A DNA stretch of 64,000 nucleotides from Massilia sp. Se16.2.3 (lineage in GTDB: Bacteria > Pseudomonadota > Gammaproteobacteria > Burkholderiales > Burkholderiaceae_D). Each line of letters begins with the position of its first letter. Position 1 is the stretch's first letter. Location of the stretch: contig NZ_CP050451.1 of NCBI RefSeq assembly GCF_014171595.1, forward strand, positions 3,844,001-3,908,000. The letters run 5' to 3'. Of the stretch, positions 50,044-64,000 are shown piece by piece. The notes under the pieces are model-generated. The model did not search any database. It saw only the letters and a list, made by a program, of their open reading frames with translations, and was not told the origin of the DNA. Made by a program: the position numbers and the translations under genes.

Positions 50044-50178
50044 GTGTCCGAATATCAGATCTGACACCTTCACCGTGAGACAAACCGGCGGGCGCTGCAC
50101 TGTTAGCCTTACTCCAGGCAACATGACGGGCACGGGGATGGGCTCCTGTCCAAATGTCAGACCTGACACCTCGCCCAC
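50044..50178 (+). repeat. Two dispersed elements and copy 2 of the 110 bp duplication
   Basis: Variant element GAATATCAGATCTGACACC at 50044-50068, then CTTCACCGTGAGACAAACCG, GTTAGCCTTACTCCAGGCAA and a second element at 50147-50170. Confidence 0.75.
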
Positions 50179-50260
50179 GCTTCACATCTTGAAAGGCAGG
50201 CGAACTTAGGTCAGCACGGCATATTGGCTTAATGATGTATGGGCCGGCAGCCCTTTTTGC

Positions 50261-50722
50261 TCACTTTGCTGGCGCAACTGTTAGCACGAACCCTTGGGCT
50301 TCGCCGGGCCGCTGGTTAAAGAAATACTTGAACTCCACCTCAGCCGTGGAAGAGTTAAACGGTTCAACCACGATAAACTCTCCATGCATAGCGCGCGTGA
50401 TCACGTTGTTCTCGAATGGGAGCGGCCGCCCCGTTAGACAGTGGACGACTTCTGAAATATTTGGCGCCAGCGTCTCCGAGGATGTGTGAGTTGAAAGGTA
50501 GGCACATAACTTCATCCCTATTGCATCTGCTGGCAACGCGCGGCAGGATTTCGATTTGTTTCCAGCTAGCGTTTCCAAATTTAGCGCGACCGAGCGTGAG
50601 CCCTCATTACCTAATGCGAACGCGCGAATTTGCTCGCAAGTCTCCATACGACGAGTAGCACTCCATGCACTTGACGAAACGCCAAACATGCAAAGCAACA
50701 TCATTTTTAGCAGTCGCTCCAT
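50261..50722 (-). CDS. Secreted hypothetical protein (153 aa)
   Basis: Start MERLLKMMLLCMFGVSSSAW is chosen for the GAGGATCG ribosome binding site and because it begins a signal peptide ending SAWSA. The mature part has four Cys (METCEQIRAF, SKSCRALP, KLCAYLS, VVHCLTG), fitting a disulfide-bonded periplasmic protein, and ends GFVLTVAPAK. Less GC-rich than the core genes. No family recognised. It lies among repeats and ppsA fragments, so recent arrival is likely. Confidence 0.65.
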   Translation of the reverse strand: MERLLKMMLLCMFGVSSSAWSATRRMETCEQIRAFALGNEGSRSVALNLETLAGNKSKSCRALPADAIGMKLCAYLSTHTSSETLAPNISEVVHCLTGRPLPFENNVITRAMHGEFIVVEPFNSSTAEVEFKYFFNQRPGEAQGFVLTVAPAK

Positions 50723-51110
50723 TTCGATCCTCAGAATGGCTTCACGTAGCACATGAGCAATGTTTTTTGCTCGTTTGCTGTTTTCTATATGCATCGCGAT
50801 AATCGTTCAATGCCCCTTTCGTTCGCCGGCGATCGGCGGGGCTAAGAGACAGTTTCGAAACTCGATACGGCCGAGATGTTCTTGCGCACTTTCTGAAATG
50901 TGCGCAATTAGCCGTCCGTTCAGCCGTTAACGCGGCATGAAATTGCGCGTAGGCGCGTTGCCACCGGGTTATTAACCTGTCTCTAAGCCGCCCGCGGATC
51001 AAACGATATTGATACTAGCCATCGCTTAGCTCAACTACGCCGATTACATTATTGCGAACTATACAATTGGCATAACTATTCCCTAATCCATTACTTGGTC
51101 CTGGCGCCGT
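50723..51110. other. Spacer with a MITE-like element
   Basis: No credible gene; an 86-codon frame here is basic, featureless and overlaps the inverted repeats. Confidence 0.55.
50831..51000. mobile_element. MITE-like element of about 170 bp
   Basis: Terminal inverted repeats GGCTAAGAGACAG (50840-50852) and, reverse-complemented, GGCTTAGAGACAG (50977-50989), extendable outward to GATCGGCGG / GATCCGCGG with a small gap. Inside is a further hairpin TTGCGCAC...GTGCGCAA (about 50883-50908). No target duplication could be assigned. Confidence 0.5.
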
Positions 51111-51840
51111 AGAACCTCGTGCTGCGACAAGCGGTTTATGCCTGGGTTCAGTCGACGCTCGCACCTGCTCAGCACGGTCACCTTGCAGCTATCATTGCAG
51201 TGCTATGCCGGAAAAACAAAACCCCGTCCCCTCAAAGGCAGCGGGGTTTGAGAATCCAACTGCGCGCCCTTCGCCGCACGCGTGTGTCGTGCTTACATCG
51301 ACGCCAGCTTCTGCCAGGTCTCGATCACCGAATCCGCATTGAGCGACATCGATTCGATGCCCTGCTCCATCAGCCAGACGGCGAAGTCCGGATTATCCGA
51401 TGGCCCCTGGCCGCAGATGCAGATGTACTTGCCCTGGTCGCGGCAAGCCTTGATCGCCAGGCCAAGCATGGCTTTCACGGCAGGGTCGCTCTCGTCGAAA
51501 TCGGCGGCCAAGAGCGGCATGCCGGAATCGCGGTCCAGGCCCAGGGTCAGCTGGGTCAGGTCGTTCGAGCCAATCGAGAAGCCGTCGAAATGCTCGAGGA
51601 AGCGCTCGGCCAAGGTGGCGTTCGATGGCACTTCGCACATCATGATGACGCGCAGGCCGTTTTCGCCGCGCTTGAGGCCATATTTGCCCGGCAGTGCAAT
51701 GACTTTCTCGGCCTGGCCCAGGGTACGCACGAACGGAAACATCAGCTCGACGTTGGTCAGGGCCATTTCTTCGCTCACGCGCTTTATCGCGATGCATTAC
51801 ATCTCGAAGGATTCGGCGCGGTCCTCGCTTCAGGCAACAT
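51111..51840 (-). pseudogene. Duplicated ppsA 3' end with terminator
   Basis: Encodes the last ~160 residues of phosphoenolpyruvate synthase ([20 protein letters not shown] ... [12 protein letters not shown]) plus the downstream terminator and about 70 bp more, matching 53317-54040. Differences include ALPGKYGLK for ALLAKYGLK and CICGQGP for GICGQGP. It lacks the N-terminal four fifths and any start. Its truncated end meets a dispersed element at 51862. Confidence 0.9.
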
Positions 51841-51861
51841 CACCTTTACGGGGATGAGTTC

Positions 51862-51884
51862 GTGTCCAAATGTCAGACCTGACA
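51862..51884 (+). repeat. Dispersed element at the broken end of the ppsA fragment
   Basis: GTGTCCAAATGTCAGACCTG then ACAT; preceded by CAGGCAACATCACC..GGGGATGAG as at the other ppsA-associated copies. Confidence 0.75.
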
Positions 51885-51954
51885 TCTATCCATGAATCGT
51901 TTGCCTGTGAAATATTGTGGCCTTGTTTGGCTCTGATTGATTTATGGTTCCGGA

Positions 51955-52469
51955 CTAACTGTGCCACCCCAACAACGCTTCAAAAAAAGTTCGTTCGGGC
52001 GCACTTAATCTTAGCCACTGACGGTAGCTACTCTCGTTAGTGGCGTCGGGGAAACATTGCAGCCCGCTCCCCTTTACACTATTCAAAACACGTAGCCCTT
52101 CTCGATCATCGATCATACCTATGGCAATAAGTGAATCGCAACGAATGAAATCCTCTTCAGATTCCATTTTAGCCAATCTCGTCAAAACAGGAATAGAGGA
52201 TCTGTGCCTTATATTTCCAAGTGCACCTATTGCATACCTTCGATTTGGCATCTTAGGATCCATTACCTCTTTTTCCAGTATTGGAACGACTCCACCACCG
52301 GCCAGGATTAACGGGTCCATGATTTGATCTTCGGCTTGATCACGTTCATAGAACGTCCGGATTGCGATTTCTGGCGTGGAATCAATCCTAACAATTTTTA
52401 CCGAAAGCCATGCGAAAAAAGCCAGTAGGAGGATTGCACTTAATGATGCCGCTTTTTTGTATTGTTCAT
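51955..52469 (-). CDS. Membrane-anchored HEAT-like protein, possible immunity partner (one frameshift)
   Basis: 171 aa if one base is added to the T6 run at 52453-52458 (A7 on the coding strand); then MNNTKKAASLSAILLLAFFA begins the protein, with AGGAT upstream. One N-terminal membrane helix, then a helical-repeat domain: YAIGALGNIRHRSSIPVLTR and CDSLIAIGMIDDREGLRVLN look like HEAT repeats. Seven bases separate it from the L,D-transpeptidase-like gene upstream, so the two are one transcript. HEAT-like proteins often act as immunity proteins or inhibitors; this role is by context only. AT-richer than the core genes. Confidence 0.6.
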
Positions 52470-52476
52470 TACGATC

Positions 52477-52938
52477 CTAACGAACGGTAAGAGGAATCTT
52501 ATTGTCACGATCGCCTCGCAAATCATTTAGCAGCTTATCGTTTCCGAAAATACCACCACCGTAATCAATACAACCTGCTGATCCATCCAAATATCCGCCA
52601 TGTAGATAGAAACCAGTCCGACCAAAACGTTTGGTGCCGCGCAGCGGATATATCAAGCGCCAAAGTCGTGATCATATCCCTTATCGACAACGGCATGGAT
52701 CCCTTCTGCGCTCTTCAAAAATAATTGCTCGTTGGTATCGGGATCATGGACGAGGGCATCGACGTACCAATCATCGCCATCGCCGCTGTAGAGAAGCTCA
52801 CCTATTTTTTCGAACGATGCGCATACGCTGCCCGCCGTTCTGCATGCATTCGGGGCCGAATGCAAACGCAGTTACTGGGGGAAATAATAGTCCGCTTAGC
52901 AGAAAAAAGTTTGCTATCGATTTAATCTTACTAAACAT
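52477..52938 (-). CDS. Secreted L,D-transpeptidase-like protein (Tlde1/DUF2778-like motif), two frameshifts
   Basis: 153 aa after correction. Signal peptide FFLLSGLLFPPVTAFAFG, then ECMQNGG, FEKIGELLYSGDGDDWYVDA and LVHDPDTNEQLFLKSAEG; the C-terminus reads FGRTGFYLHGGYLDGSAGC, then IDYGGGIFGNDKLLNDL. The H-G-G...G-S-A-G-C-I-D array is the His/Cys catalytic signature of YkuD/Tlde1-type L,D-transpeptidases, which trim or cross-link peptidoglycan. Indels: C3 at 52831-52833 (should be C2) and a single G at 52665 (should be GG); their net effect is zero and the length is a multiple of three. Antibacterial effector or own cell-wall enzyme cannot be told apart. Confidence 0.6.
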
Positions 52939-53316
52939 GACTAAAGAAATGAAAAGGCTTATCAGCTGCCACGAGATCGGGATACTCGATACTCACAACA
53001 AGCAAAAGAGCGCAGCTATGCATACCCTAGGGCCTAGAGCACACGGAACTTTTATCTGGCTTGACTGGCTAGGGAAGGGAACGATGGAACGATGTAATTA
53101 GATCTCTACAACGTATAATCTTTAAGACGTCATCGTTCGCTATAAGATACAGGAACTGCGTTTATTTTGTGACAATATACACATCTCCACTAATAGTCAA
53201 CTTATCATTCTATTTTATGCTAATTGAATATTTACACCCTGTTTCTAACATGGAGCGCCTCTGGCGTCCACCTAGGTAGGAATGCGCTCCAATCGAACTG
53301 CACATTAGTTTCGATA
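52939..53316. other. AT-rich spacer
   Basis: About 380 bp without gene, repeat or clear hairpin; it probably carries the promoter of the L,D-transpeptidase-like/HEAT-like pair. Confidence 0.5.
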
Positions 53317-53416
53317 GACCTCGTGCTGCGGCAAGCGGTCTATGCCTGGGTTCAGTCGACGCTCGCACCTGCTCAGCACGGTCACCTTGCACCTATCATT
53401 GCAGTGCTATGCCGGA

Positions 53417-53452
53417 AAAACAAAACCCCGCCGCCTCAAAGGCAACGGGGTT
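53417..53452 (-). terminator. ppsA terminator
   Basis: On the minus strand AAACCCCGTTGCC and GGCGGCGGGGTTTTG pair around TTTGA and are followed by TTTTT. A copy with compensating changes lies at 51213-51250 in the duplicated fragment. Confidence 0.85.
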
Positions 53453-53496
53453 TGAGTATCCAACTGCGCGGCCTTCGCCGCACGCGTCTGTCGTAC

Positions 53497-55932
<2,436 letters not shown>

Positions 55933-56188
55933 GGTAAAAACACCCTTCTGATGATGGAAACCTTTTCGGGATCTCGACCAACCGACAACGCGTTACCCAG
56001 GGTGTTGCAAGGCCCGGCTCGCGACGGTTCGGCGAGATTCCTGCTTCGTGGGGCGCGGCGCGTTTTCTTGTTATTCTGTTCGCCGTGCAGCACAATGCAA
56101 AAAACCGTTGCCGAGCATTCTACCCCGGGCGCCCCGGTTTCACAGCGCACAACACTGCAAACCTGACAGCATTGCTTAAAAAAATACC

Positions 56189-57040
56189 ATGACGCACGAT
56201 GCCCGCCCTCCGCTTCCTCCACCCACGCGCACCGTGTTTTTCGTCTCCGACGGAACCGGCATTACCGCGGAAACCTTCGGCCACGCGGTGCTCAGCCAGT
56301 TCGAGATGCGTTTCCGCCAGATCCGCATTCCATTTACCGACACGCTGGAAAAGGCACGCGACGCCGCCCGCCGCATCAACGAGGTCTATAACGCCGACGG
56401 CAAGCAGCGACCGATCGTGTTCTCGACGCTGGTCAAGCACGACCTGTCGGGCGTGATCCGCGCCGCCAACGGCATGCACATGGACCTGTTCCAGACCTTC
56501 GTCGCGCCGCTGGAGATGGAACTCGGCGTGAAGTCGACCCACACGATCGGCCGCATCCACAACATCGTCGACTCCGAGGAATACAAGAACCGCATCGAGG
56601 CGATTAACTTTTCGCTCGCGCACGACGATGGCCAGTCGCACAAGAACCTGGCCGAGGCCGACGTCATCCTGGTGGGCGTGTCGCGCTCGGGCAAGACGCC
56701 GACCTCGCTGTATCTTGCGATGCAGTACGGGATCAAGGCGGCGAACTACCCGCTCATCCCCGACGACTTCGAACGCGGCAAGCTGCCATCGTCCCTGCCG
56801 CCGTTCAAGCACAAGCTGTTCGGGCTGACCATCACGCCGGAACGCCTGACGGAAATCCGCAACGAACGCCGCGCCGGCAGTAAATATGCGTCGATCGAGA
56901 ACTGCCGCTACGAGGTCAACGAGGCGGAGCAGATGATGAAGCGCGAGGGCATCCGCTGGCTCTCCTCGACGACCAAGTCGATCGAGGAAATCGCGACGAC
57001 GATCCTGCAGGAGATCAAACCGGATCGGCGCGAGTACTAG
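56189..57040 (+). CDS. ppsR: PEP synthetase regulatory protein (kinase/pyrophosphorylase)
   Basis: Bifunctional regulator that phosphorylates PEP synthase with ADP and removes the phosphate with Pi. 283 aa of the DUF299 family: [20 protein letters not shown] at the N-terminus, P-loop-like [16 protein letters not shown] near residue 165 and the C-terminal [19 protein letters not shown]. Divergent from ppsA, the classical arrangement. The last codons are 14 bp before a dispersed element. Confidence 0.95.
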   Translation: MTHDARPPLPPPTRTVFFVSDGTGITAETFGHAVLSQFEMRFRQIRIPFTDTLEKARDAARRINEVYNADGKQRPIVFSTLVKHDLSGVIRAANGMHMDLFQTFVAPLEMELGVKSTHTIGRIHNIVDSEEYKNRIEAINFSLAHDDGQSHKNLAEADVILVGVSRSGKTPTSLYLAMQYGIKAANYPLIPDDFERGKLPSSLPPFKHKLFGLTITPERLTEIRNERRAGSKYASIENCRYEVNEAEQMMKREGIRWLSSTTKSIEEIATTILQEIKPDRREY

Positions 57041-57427
57041 CACAAGCAAGGCTGGGGTCAGGTCTGACATTTGGACACGGGCTCATCTTTGAACCAGCGT
57101 TCAGGGGTGGCGTGGCCCCGTCCAGATACAAGCAACGCGGGGGGTCAGGTCTGACATTTGGACACGGGCTCATCTTTGAACCAGCTTTCATGGGTGGCGT
57201 GGCCCCGTCCAGATACAGCTCTTCCTCGAGACCAGCTTGCGGCTGTGCTCGTGTCCAAATGTCAGACCTGACCCCAGCTTTTGCTCTGGCCTTTCTTGCA
57301 GTTTTGCCGAGCGTGCCGGTGACAATTTAAGTATTTTTGCAACTTCTTTCTAGAATCCTCGTTTCAATTTGCGCAGGCCCGCAGCTGCTGTATCGCCGGT
57401 ATGCCCTGGGCGCCTGCCGTGGCGCAC
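57041..57427. other. Repeat-rich spacer behind ppsR
   Basis: Contains three dispersed elements (57054-57275) and no gene; the last 150 bp show nothing identifiable. Confidence 0.6.
57054..57275. repeat. Three dispersed elements, two inverted, within an 87 bp tandem duplication
   Basis: Minus-orientation copies GGGTCAGGTCTGACATTTGG at 57055 and 57142 share the flank CTCATCTTTGAACCAGC and GGTGGCGTGGCCCCGTCCAG; a plus-orientation copy is at 57250-57275. Confidence 0.85.
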
Positions 57428-57577
57428 CGGTGACACCGGCCGCAACTGGACCTGGGTGCAGGACTCCCGCCGTTTCCACACCGCCTGCTGAGCCTCGGCT
57501 ACGCCAGCGCCGACGGCCGATTCCACAGCTCGGCCGATGGCGGGAAGAACTGGACGCTGGAGCGCCGGGTGCCGTAA
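57428..57577 (+). pseudogene. Remnant of a BNR/Asp-box repeat protein C-terminus
   Basis: GDTGRNWTWVQDSRRFHTAC in one frame and YASADGRFHSSADGGKNWT then LERRVP and stop in another: two Asp-box-like blades (S-x-D-G-G-x-x-W) of a YCF48/sialidase-type propeller. Nothing upstream encodes the rest. Confidence 0.5.
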
Positions 57578-57600
57578 AGGCTGGCCGTGTTGGGCTGGCC

Positions 57601-57864
57601 TCAGCCCGCCATGCCCTTGCGCAGCAGCTCGGCTGTAAGCGCATTCATGTCCACGCCGCGCTCGGTTGCCAGCGCCTGCAGCTGCTTGACCAGCTCGCCC
57701 TCGAGCTTGACCGCGAACGGCACCAGGCCGGCGGCACGTTCGCGCTCGCGCTGTTCGCGGCGGTCCACCGGGCTTGCCGCGGCGCCCCCGAACGCAGCGC
57801 CGCGCGCGCCCATCTGGTTCATCAGCTTCTTGGCGTCGCTCTTTGCCAGGTCGGTCTTTTTCAT
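57601..57864 (-). CDS. Small hypothetical protein, RHH-like C-terminus
   Basis: 87 aa from MKKTDLAKSDAKKLMNQMG. A basic N-terminal half (DRREQRERERAAGLVP) is followed by VKLEGELVKQLQALATERG and MNALTAELLRKG, which looks like the strand-helix-helix of a ribbon-helix-helix protein or an antitoxin-like fold. No toxin partner adjacent. Typical host codon use. Family not named. Confidence 0.65.
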   Translation of the reverse strand: MKKTDLAKSDAKKLMNQMGARGAAFGGAAASPVDRREQRERERAAGLVPFAVKLEGELVKQLQALATERGVDMNALTAELLRKGMAG

Positions 57865-57928
57865 CGTCGTGTCCTTATCTTCTCGAAACCGTCATTTTAG
57901 CCGAGGCCGACAACCGCTCGGCGCGGCA

Positions 57929-58045
57929 GCGGATCGATGCGCAGGAGTACTCAGTCGAGCCCGTGTCCGAATGTCAGACCTGACCCCGGCATTGCACTGG
58001 AGTACTCAGTCGAGCCCGTGTCCGAATGTCAGACCTGACCCCGGC
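57929..58045 (+). repeat. Two dispersed elements in a 57-59 bp tandem duplication
   Basis: GGAGTACTCAGTCGAGCCCG plus element plus GGCATTGCA, twice. The second copy supplies the stop codon of fdhD on the other strand. Confidence 0.85.
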
Positions 58046-58891
58046 ATTGCAGGCGCTGCGGCCCGCTGTAGACCACATGCTTGCCGCCACGGACGAAACC
58101 GGCCAGCGTGAGTCCGGCGGCATCGGCCATCTGGATGGCCAGCGCGGTCGGCGCCGAGATGGCGGCCAGCAGGGGGAAACCGGCGCGCGCGGCCTTCAGT
58201 ACCATCTCGTAGCTGGCACGGCTGGTGACGACGGCGAATCCGTCGCGGGGTATGCTGGCGCGTGCCAGCGCGCCCACGAGCTTGTCGAGCGCGTTGTGGC
58301 GGCCGACGTCTTCGCGCACGCACAGCAGCTTGCCGTCGCTGTCGGCCCAGCCGGCGGCGTGGACGGCGCCCGTCAAGCCATGCAGCTGCTGGCGCGCCGC
58401 CATGTCAAGCATTGCGCGCTGCAGCGCGGCCGCTTCAAACACCTGCGCGGGCGGCGCCGGGCGCTCCTCGACGTCGCAGGCCTCCTCCCCCGAAATACGC
58501 CAGGCTGTCCACGCCGCACAGGCCGCAGCCGGTGTTGCCGACCCGTGCCAGGCGCGCGCGCTTGAAGCGTGCCATGGCGCCGGCGGCGATGCGCAGCTCG
58601 ATGGCGATGCCGCGTTCGCCCTCTTCCACCTCGATGTCGTAGACGTCGGCGGCGCTACGCACGATGCGCTCGCCCAGCGTGAAGCCGAGCGCAAAGTCTT
58701 CCAGGTCGAGCGGCGAGGCCAGCATCACGGCCTGGGTGATGCCGTTGTAGCTGAGCGCGACCGGTACCTCCTCGGCCACCAGTTCGATGGCGTCACGCAC
58801 GGCCGCGCCATCGAAGCGAACGGCGGCCACGCGCTGCGTCGCCGCGGGGGGCGGACCGGCCGACGCCGGGGAAAGCGTCGTGCGCCTTCAT
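58029..58891 (-). CDS. fdhD: Formate dehydrogenase accessory sulfurtransferase FdhD (two frameshifts)
   Basis: Transfers sulfur from IscS to the molybdenum cofactor of formate dehydrogenases. 286 aa once corrected. MKAHDAFPGVGRS, then TQRVAAVRFDGAAVRDA, EEVPVALSYNG, the cysteine motif NTGCGLCGVDSLAYFG, then CVREDVGRHNALDKLVG and SRASYEMVLKAARAG. Indels are one G too many in G6 at 58846-58851 and one C too many in C5 at 58487-58491; removing both gives 287 codons. The ATG overlaps the fdhA stop (ATGA). The last residues (LQCRGQV) and the stop codon are encoded by the dispersed element at 58017-58045. Confidence 0.88.
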
Positions 58892-61190
58892 CGCGGCTTC
58901 CTCCCGCGATCGACGAACACGTCGATCGCCTTCGCCGCCGGCACCTTGCTTTCCCTTCGCGTGGTGCCAGAGCGGGATCAGCGGATTACACTCGGGGAAG
59001 TAGCCGGCAATGCAGCCCTCGGGGATATCGTAGGGCACGACGGCCAGGCCGGCCACGCGGCGTTCGACGCCGTCCTCGCTGGCGCAGCGCAGGGTGACGA
59101 GGTCGCCTTCGGCAAGTGCGCGCCTGGCCATGTCGGCGCGTGCCATGAAGACCACCATGCGGCTGCCGCGCACGCCGCGGAAGCGGTCGTCGTAGCTGTA
59201 GACGGTCGTGTTGAACTGGCCGTCGCTGCGCACGGTGAAGAGGCGCATGGTCGCGGGCGCCCCTTCCAGGTCGGGGTTGCCGGGCAAGCCTTCGGGCACG
59301 GTGAATTCGGCCTTGCCGCTCTCGGTCTTCCATTGGCGCCGCGGCGCGCCCAGCGGACGGCGAAAGCCGCCGGGCGTCCACATGCGCGCGTTGAAGTCGT
59401 GGAAGATGTCGGGATAGGTCTCGCCGATGGCGTCGCGGATGCGGCCATAGTCGGCCACCCAGGCGCGCCAGTCCAGGCGCGGGTTGCGCGCCAGCGTGGC
59501 CTCGGCGATGCCGGCGACAATCGCCGGCTCCGACAGCAGCTGACGCGACGCCGGTTCGGCCATGCCGCGCGAACCGTGGATGCAGGCGGTGCTGTCTTCC
59601 ACCGTGACGGCCTGCTCGCCGGCCAGCTGGCGGTCGACCTCGATGCGGCCGAGACAGGGCAGGATGTAGGAAGCCTTGCCGTGGATGACGTGGTTGCGAT
59701 TGAGCTTGGTCGAGATCTGCACCGTCAGCGGGATCTCGCGCCAGGCCGCTTCCATCAAGGCTGTTTCCGGCACCGCGCGCAGGAAGTTGCCGCCCAGGGC
59801 GATAAAGGCCGGCACCTGGCGCGCCAGGATGGCTTCGCAGCTTTCCACCGTGTTCATGCCGGGCTCGCGCGGCGGCTCGAAGCCATACTGTTCCTTCAGC
59901 TTGTCGAGCGGCGCCAGCTCGGGCTTCTCGGTGATGCCCACCGTGCGCTGGCCCTGCACGTTCGAGTGCCCGCGCACCGGGCATACGCCGGCGCCGGGTC
60001 TGCCGATGTTCCCGCGCAGGAGCAGCAAATTGACCACCATCGCCACGTTCTGCACGCCGTTGCGGTGCTGGGTCAGCCCCATGCCGTAGATGCCCATGAC
60101 GGCCCCGCGCGCGCATGGACATCCGCCGCTTCTTCCAACGCGGTGCGTCTCAATCCCGACTCGCGCTCGATGTCGGCCCATGGGCAGGCGCGCACTGCGG
60201 CCGCGAAGGCGTCGAAACCGCGCGTGTGTTCGGCGATGAAGGCCGTGTCGAGCACCCGCACGCCGCCAAGCGCCAGCGCCGCGTCGTCGAGCGCGATGAT
60301 CGCCTTGCACAGCCCCATCAGCGCGGCCGTGTCGCCACCCGGCTTGACCTGGTGGTACTGGGTGCTGATCGGCGTTTCCTGCCCAGTCAGCATCTCGATG
60401 GGCGACTGCGGGTTGGTGAAGCTCACCAGGCCGCGCTCGCGCAGGGGTTGAAGGTGATGACCGGCACCCCGCGGCGGCGCGCCGCCTGCAGCTGGTGCAG
60501 CATGCGCGGGCTGTTCACGCCCACGTTCTGGCCGAAGAAGAAGATGCAGTCGGTCTGCTCGAAGTCATCCAGCACGACGCTGCCAACGCCGTCGCCGATG
60601 GTCTTTTGCAGCGCCACCGAGGTGCTCTCGTGGCACATGTTCGAGCTGTCGGGCAGGTTGTTGTTGCCGTACATGCGCGCCAGCAGGCCGTACATGTAGG
60701 AAGTCTCGAGCGAGGCGCGGCCGGAACTGTAGAACACGACCTTGTCGCGCGCGCAGGCACGCAGGGCCGCGCCGATCTCGGCGAACGCGGTGCCCCACGA
60801 GACCTCGCGGTACCTGTCGCTGGCGGCGTCCCAGCGCAGGGGCACCGTCAGGCGGCCCTGGTCTTCCAGCTCATGGTCGCCCCAGGCCTCCAGCTCGGTC
60901 ACCGTGTGGCGCTCGAAGAAGTCCGGGCCGATGGTCTTGCTGGTGGTTTCCCAGGCCGTCGCCTTGGCGCCGCTTTCGCAGAATTCGAAGGGATGGGGAT
61001 TGGCCGGCTTGGCCCAGGCGCAGCTGACGCAGGCGAAGCCGTCGGGCTTGTTCTGCTGCGCCAGCAGGCGGCTGTCCTTCAGCGGCACCCGCTGGTCGAA
61101 CAGGATGCCGGCTACTTCCTTGACCGAACCCCAGCCTCCAGCCGGCATCGATGCCGACCCCGTCCTGACGTCTCCCGCATCCTTGCTCAT
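58888..61190 (-). CDS. FdhF/YdeP-type formate dehydrogenase-like molybdoenzyme (three frameshifts)
   Basis: 767 aa when three indels are undone. N-terminal PAGGWGSVKEVAGILFDQ and the Fe-S motif CVSCAWAKP with FEFCESGAKA mark the YdeP group; Mo-bis-MGD segments are IFFFGQNVGVNSPR, VMGIYGMGLTQHRNGVQNVA and FIALGGNFLRAVPE. Breaks: G4 at 60444-60447 (should be G5), C4 at 60103-60106 (should be C5), T3 at 58950-58952 (should be T2); corrected length is 768 codons and ends in an ATGA overlap with fdhD. Co-transcription with fdhD supports a formate-dehydrogenase-like enzyme. No NADH-linked subunits follow, so the electron acceptor is unknown. Confidence 0.87.
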
Positions 61191-61302
61191 GCCGCGCTCC
61201 TGGTGATGGAGCGATCAGCCTACCCGTCCTTGCGCGGTCCTACCGTTCGCTCGCGCACGCAGACCGGTCCAGCAGGGAGACTGGCGCCTGGACGCGCCGT
61301 CA

Positions 61303-63734
<2,432 letters not shown>

Positions 63735-63830
63735 CCCGGGATTGTCGCATGGGTAACACCGTTCCGTAACAATGTCCTGCGAGCGCAGGAAATGCAGTTT
63801 CCCCGCCGTCTTCCCGTATACTGCCCCGCT

Positions 63831-64000
63831 ATGCGCATCCAGCTCTTTTCCGACCTTCACCTCGAACGCTATCCCGATTTCGAGCCCGACATCGCCCCCG
63901 ACACCGACGTGGTGGTGCTGGCGGGCGACATCGGCTCCTACCAGGCAGGCTCGCGCCTGGCTGGCGAGGACTTCGGCCTGGAGCGCTTTTCGCCGCTGCG
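63831..64000 (+). CDS. Metallophosphoesterase, 5' part (continues beyond window)
   Basis: 56 codons visible: MRIQLFSDLHLERYPDFEP then DTDVVVLAGDIGSYQAGSR. The D-x-H (FSDLHLE) and GD (LAGDIG) motifs are the first two metal-binding blocks of the calcineurin-like phosphoesterase family. Divergent from the hybrid kinase gene; the intergenic region is under 100 bp. Substrate cannot be judged from this part. Confidence 0.85.
   Translation, partial: MRIQLFSDLHLERYPDFEPDIAPDTDVVVLAGDIGSYQAGSRLAGEDFGLERFSPL

Larger units (their letters stand above)
49417..50260. other. 840 bp spacer built of repeats and a gene fragment
   Basis: Contains dispersed elements at 49577-49601, 49827-49850, 50044-50068 and 50147-50170, a 110 bp duplication (49747-49857 and 50065-50178) and a 156 bp piece of ppsA (49858-50013). 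No gene of its own. Confidence 0.75.

Noticed and set aside
50742..51002. 86-codon minus-strand frame
   Set aside because: Overlaps the MITE-like inverted repeats, strongly basic, no ribosome binding site.

Overview
The window is a 64 kb piece of a GC-rich beta-proteobacterial chromosome. Gene content (fused indolepyruvate ferredoxin oxidoreductase, ppsA/ppsR, guaBA, smpB-ratA-rnfH, several molybdo-enzymes) and the intergenic repeats fit Oxalobacteraceae (Massilia/Telluria/Duganella-like). That placement is inferred from gene families, not from a marker gene. I saw no rRNA, tRNA, CRISPR array, integrase or intact transposase.

Layout. 1-2886: 5' part of an indolepyruvate ferredoxin oxidoreductase gene with a divergent Lrp/AsnC regulator. 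2887-3788: repeat-filled spacer. 3789-7663: three-subunit molybdenum hydroxylase (2Fe-2S, FAD, Mo subunits) with ATGA overlaps. 7755-9050: small unknown genes and a TPR/GGDEF remnant. 9183-15213: tightly overlapping minus-strand operon with three GTPases of dynamin/50S-GTPase-like type, divergent from a NERD-helicase gene (15446-17071). 17167-23527: molybdopterin oxidoreductase, an FtsZ paralogue and DNA polymerase II. 23908-28812: AT-rich three-gene block that I read as a Detocs-type anti-phage system in which the usual ATP-degrading effector is replaced by an alpha/beta hydrolase with a membrane tail. 29105-31624: a decayed duplicate of the guaA 3' end, a small cargo gene and intact guaA, i.e. 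the scar of an integration at guaA. 31820-46742: housekeeping genes (guaB, smpB, lepB), a Fur-controlled TonB receptor/PepSY pair and an NfeD/SPFH/SDR operon. 46900-49416: a PCC-domain protein and an S41 peptidase homologue that has lost both catalytic residues. 49417-53496: repeat-riddled stretch with two ppsA fragments, a MITE-like element and a possible L,D-transpeptidase-like/HEAT-like gene pair. 53497-57040: divergent ppsA and ppsR. 57041-58045: repeats and remnants. 58029-63734: FdhD, a YdeP-type formate dehydrogenase-like protein and a hybrid histidine kinase. The window ends in a metallophosphoesterase gene.

Two window-wide patterns matter. First, about fifteen otherwise intact genes contain single-base indels, nearly all in short homopolymers or GC runs. 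Undoing them restores multiples of three and ATGA start/stop overlaps (for example fdhA/fdhD and the FAD/Mo subunits). I therefore read these as probable sequencing or assembly errors and annotate the genes as CDS with frameshift. Second, a palindromic dispersed element (core AATGTCAGACCTGACCCC) occurs about fourteen times, only between genes or at gene ends. It is often tandemly duplicated with its flank and it borders the ppsA gene fragments.
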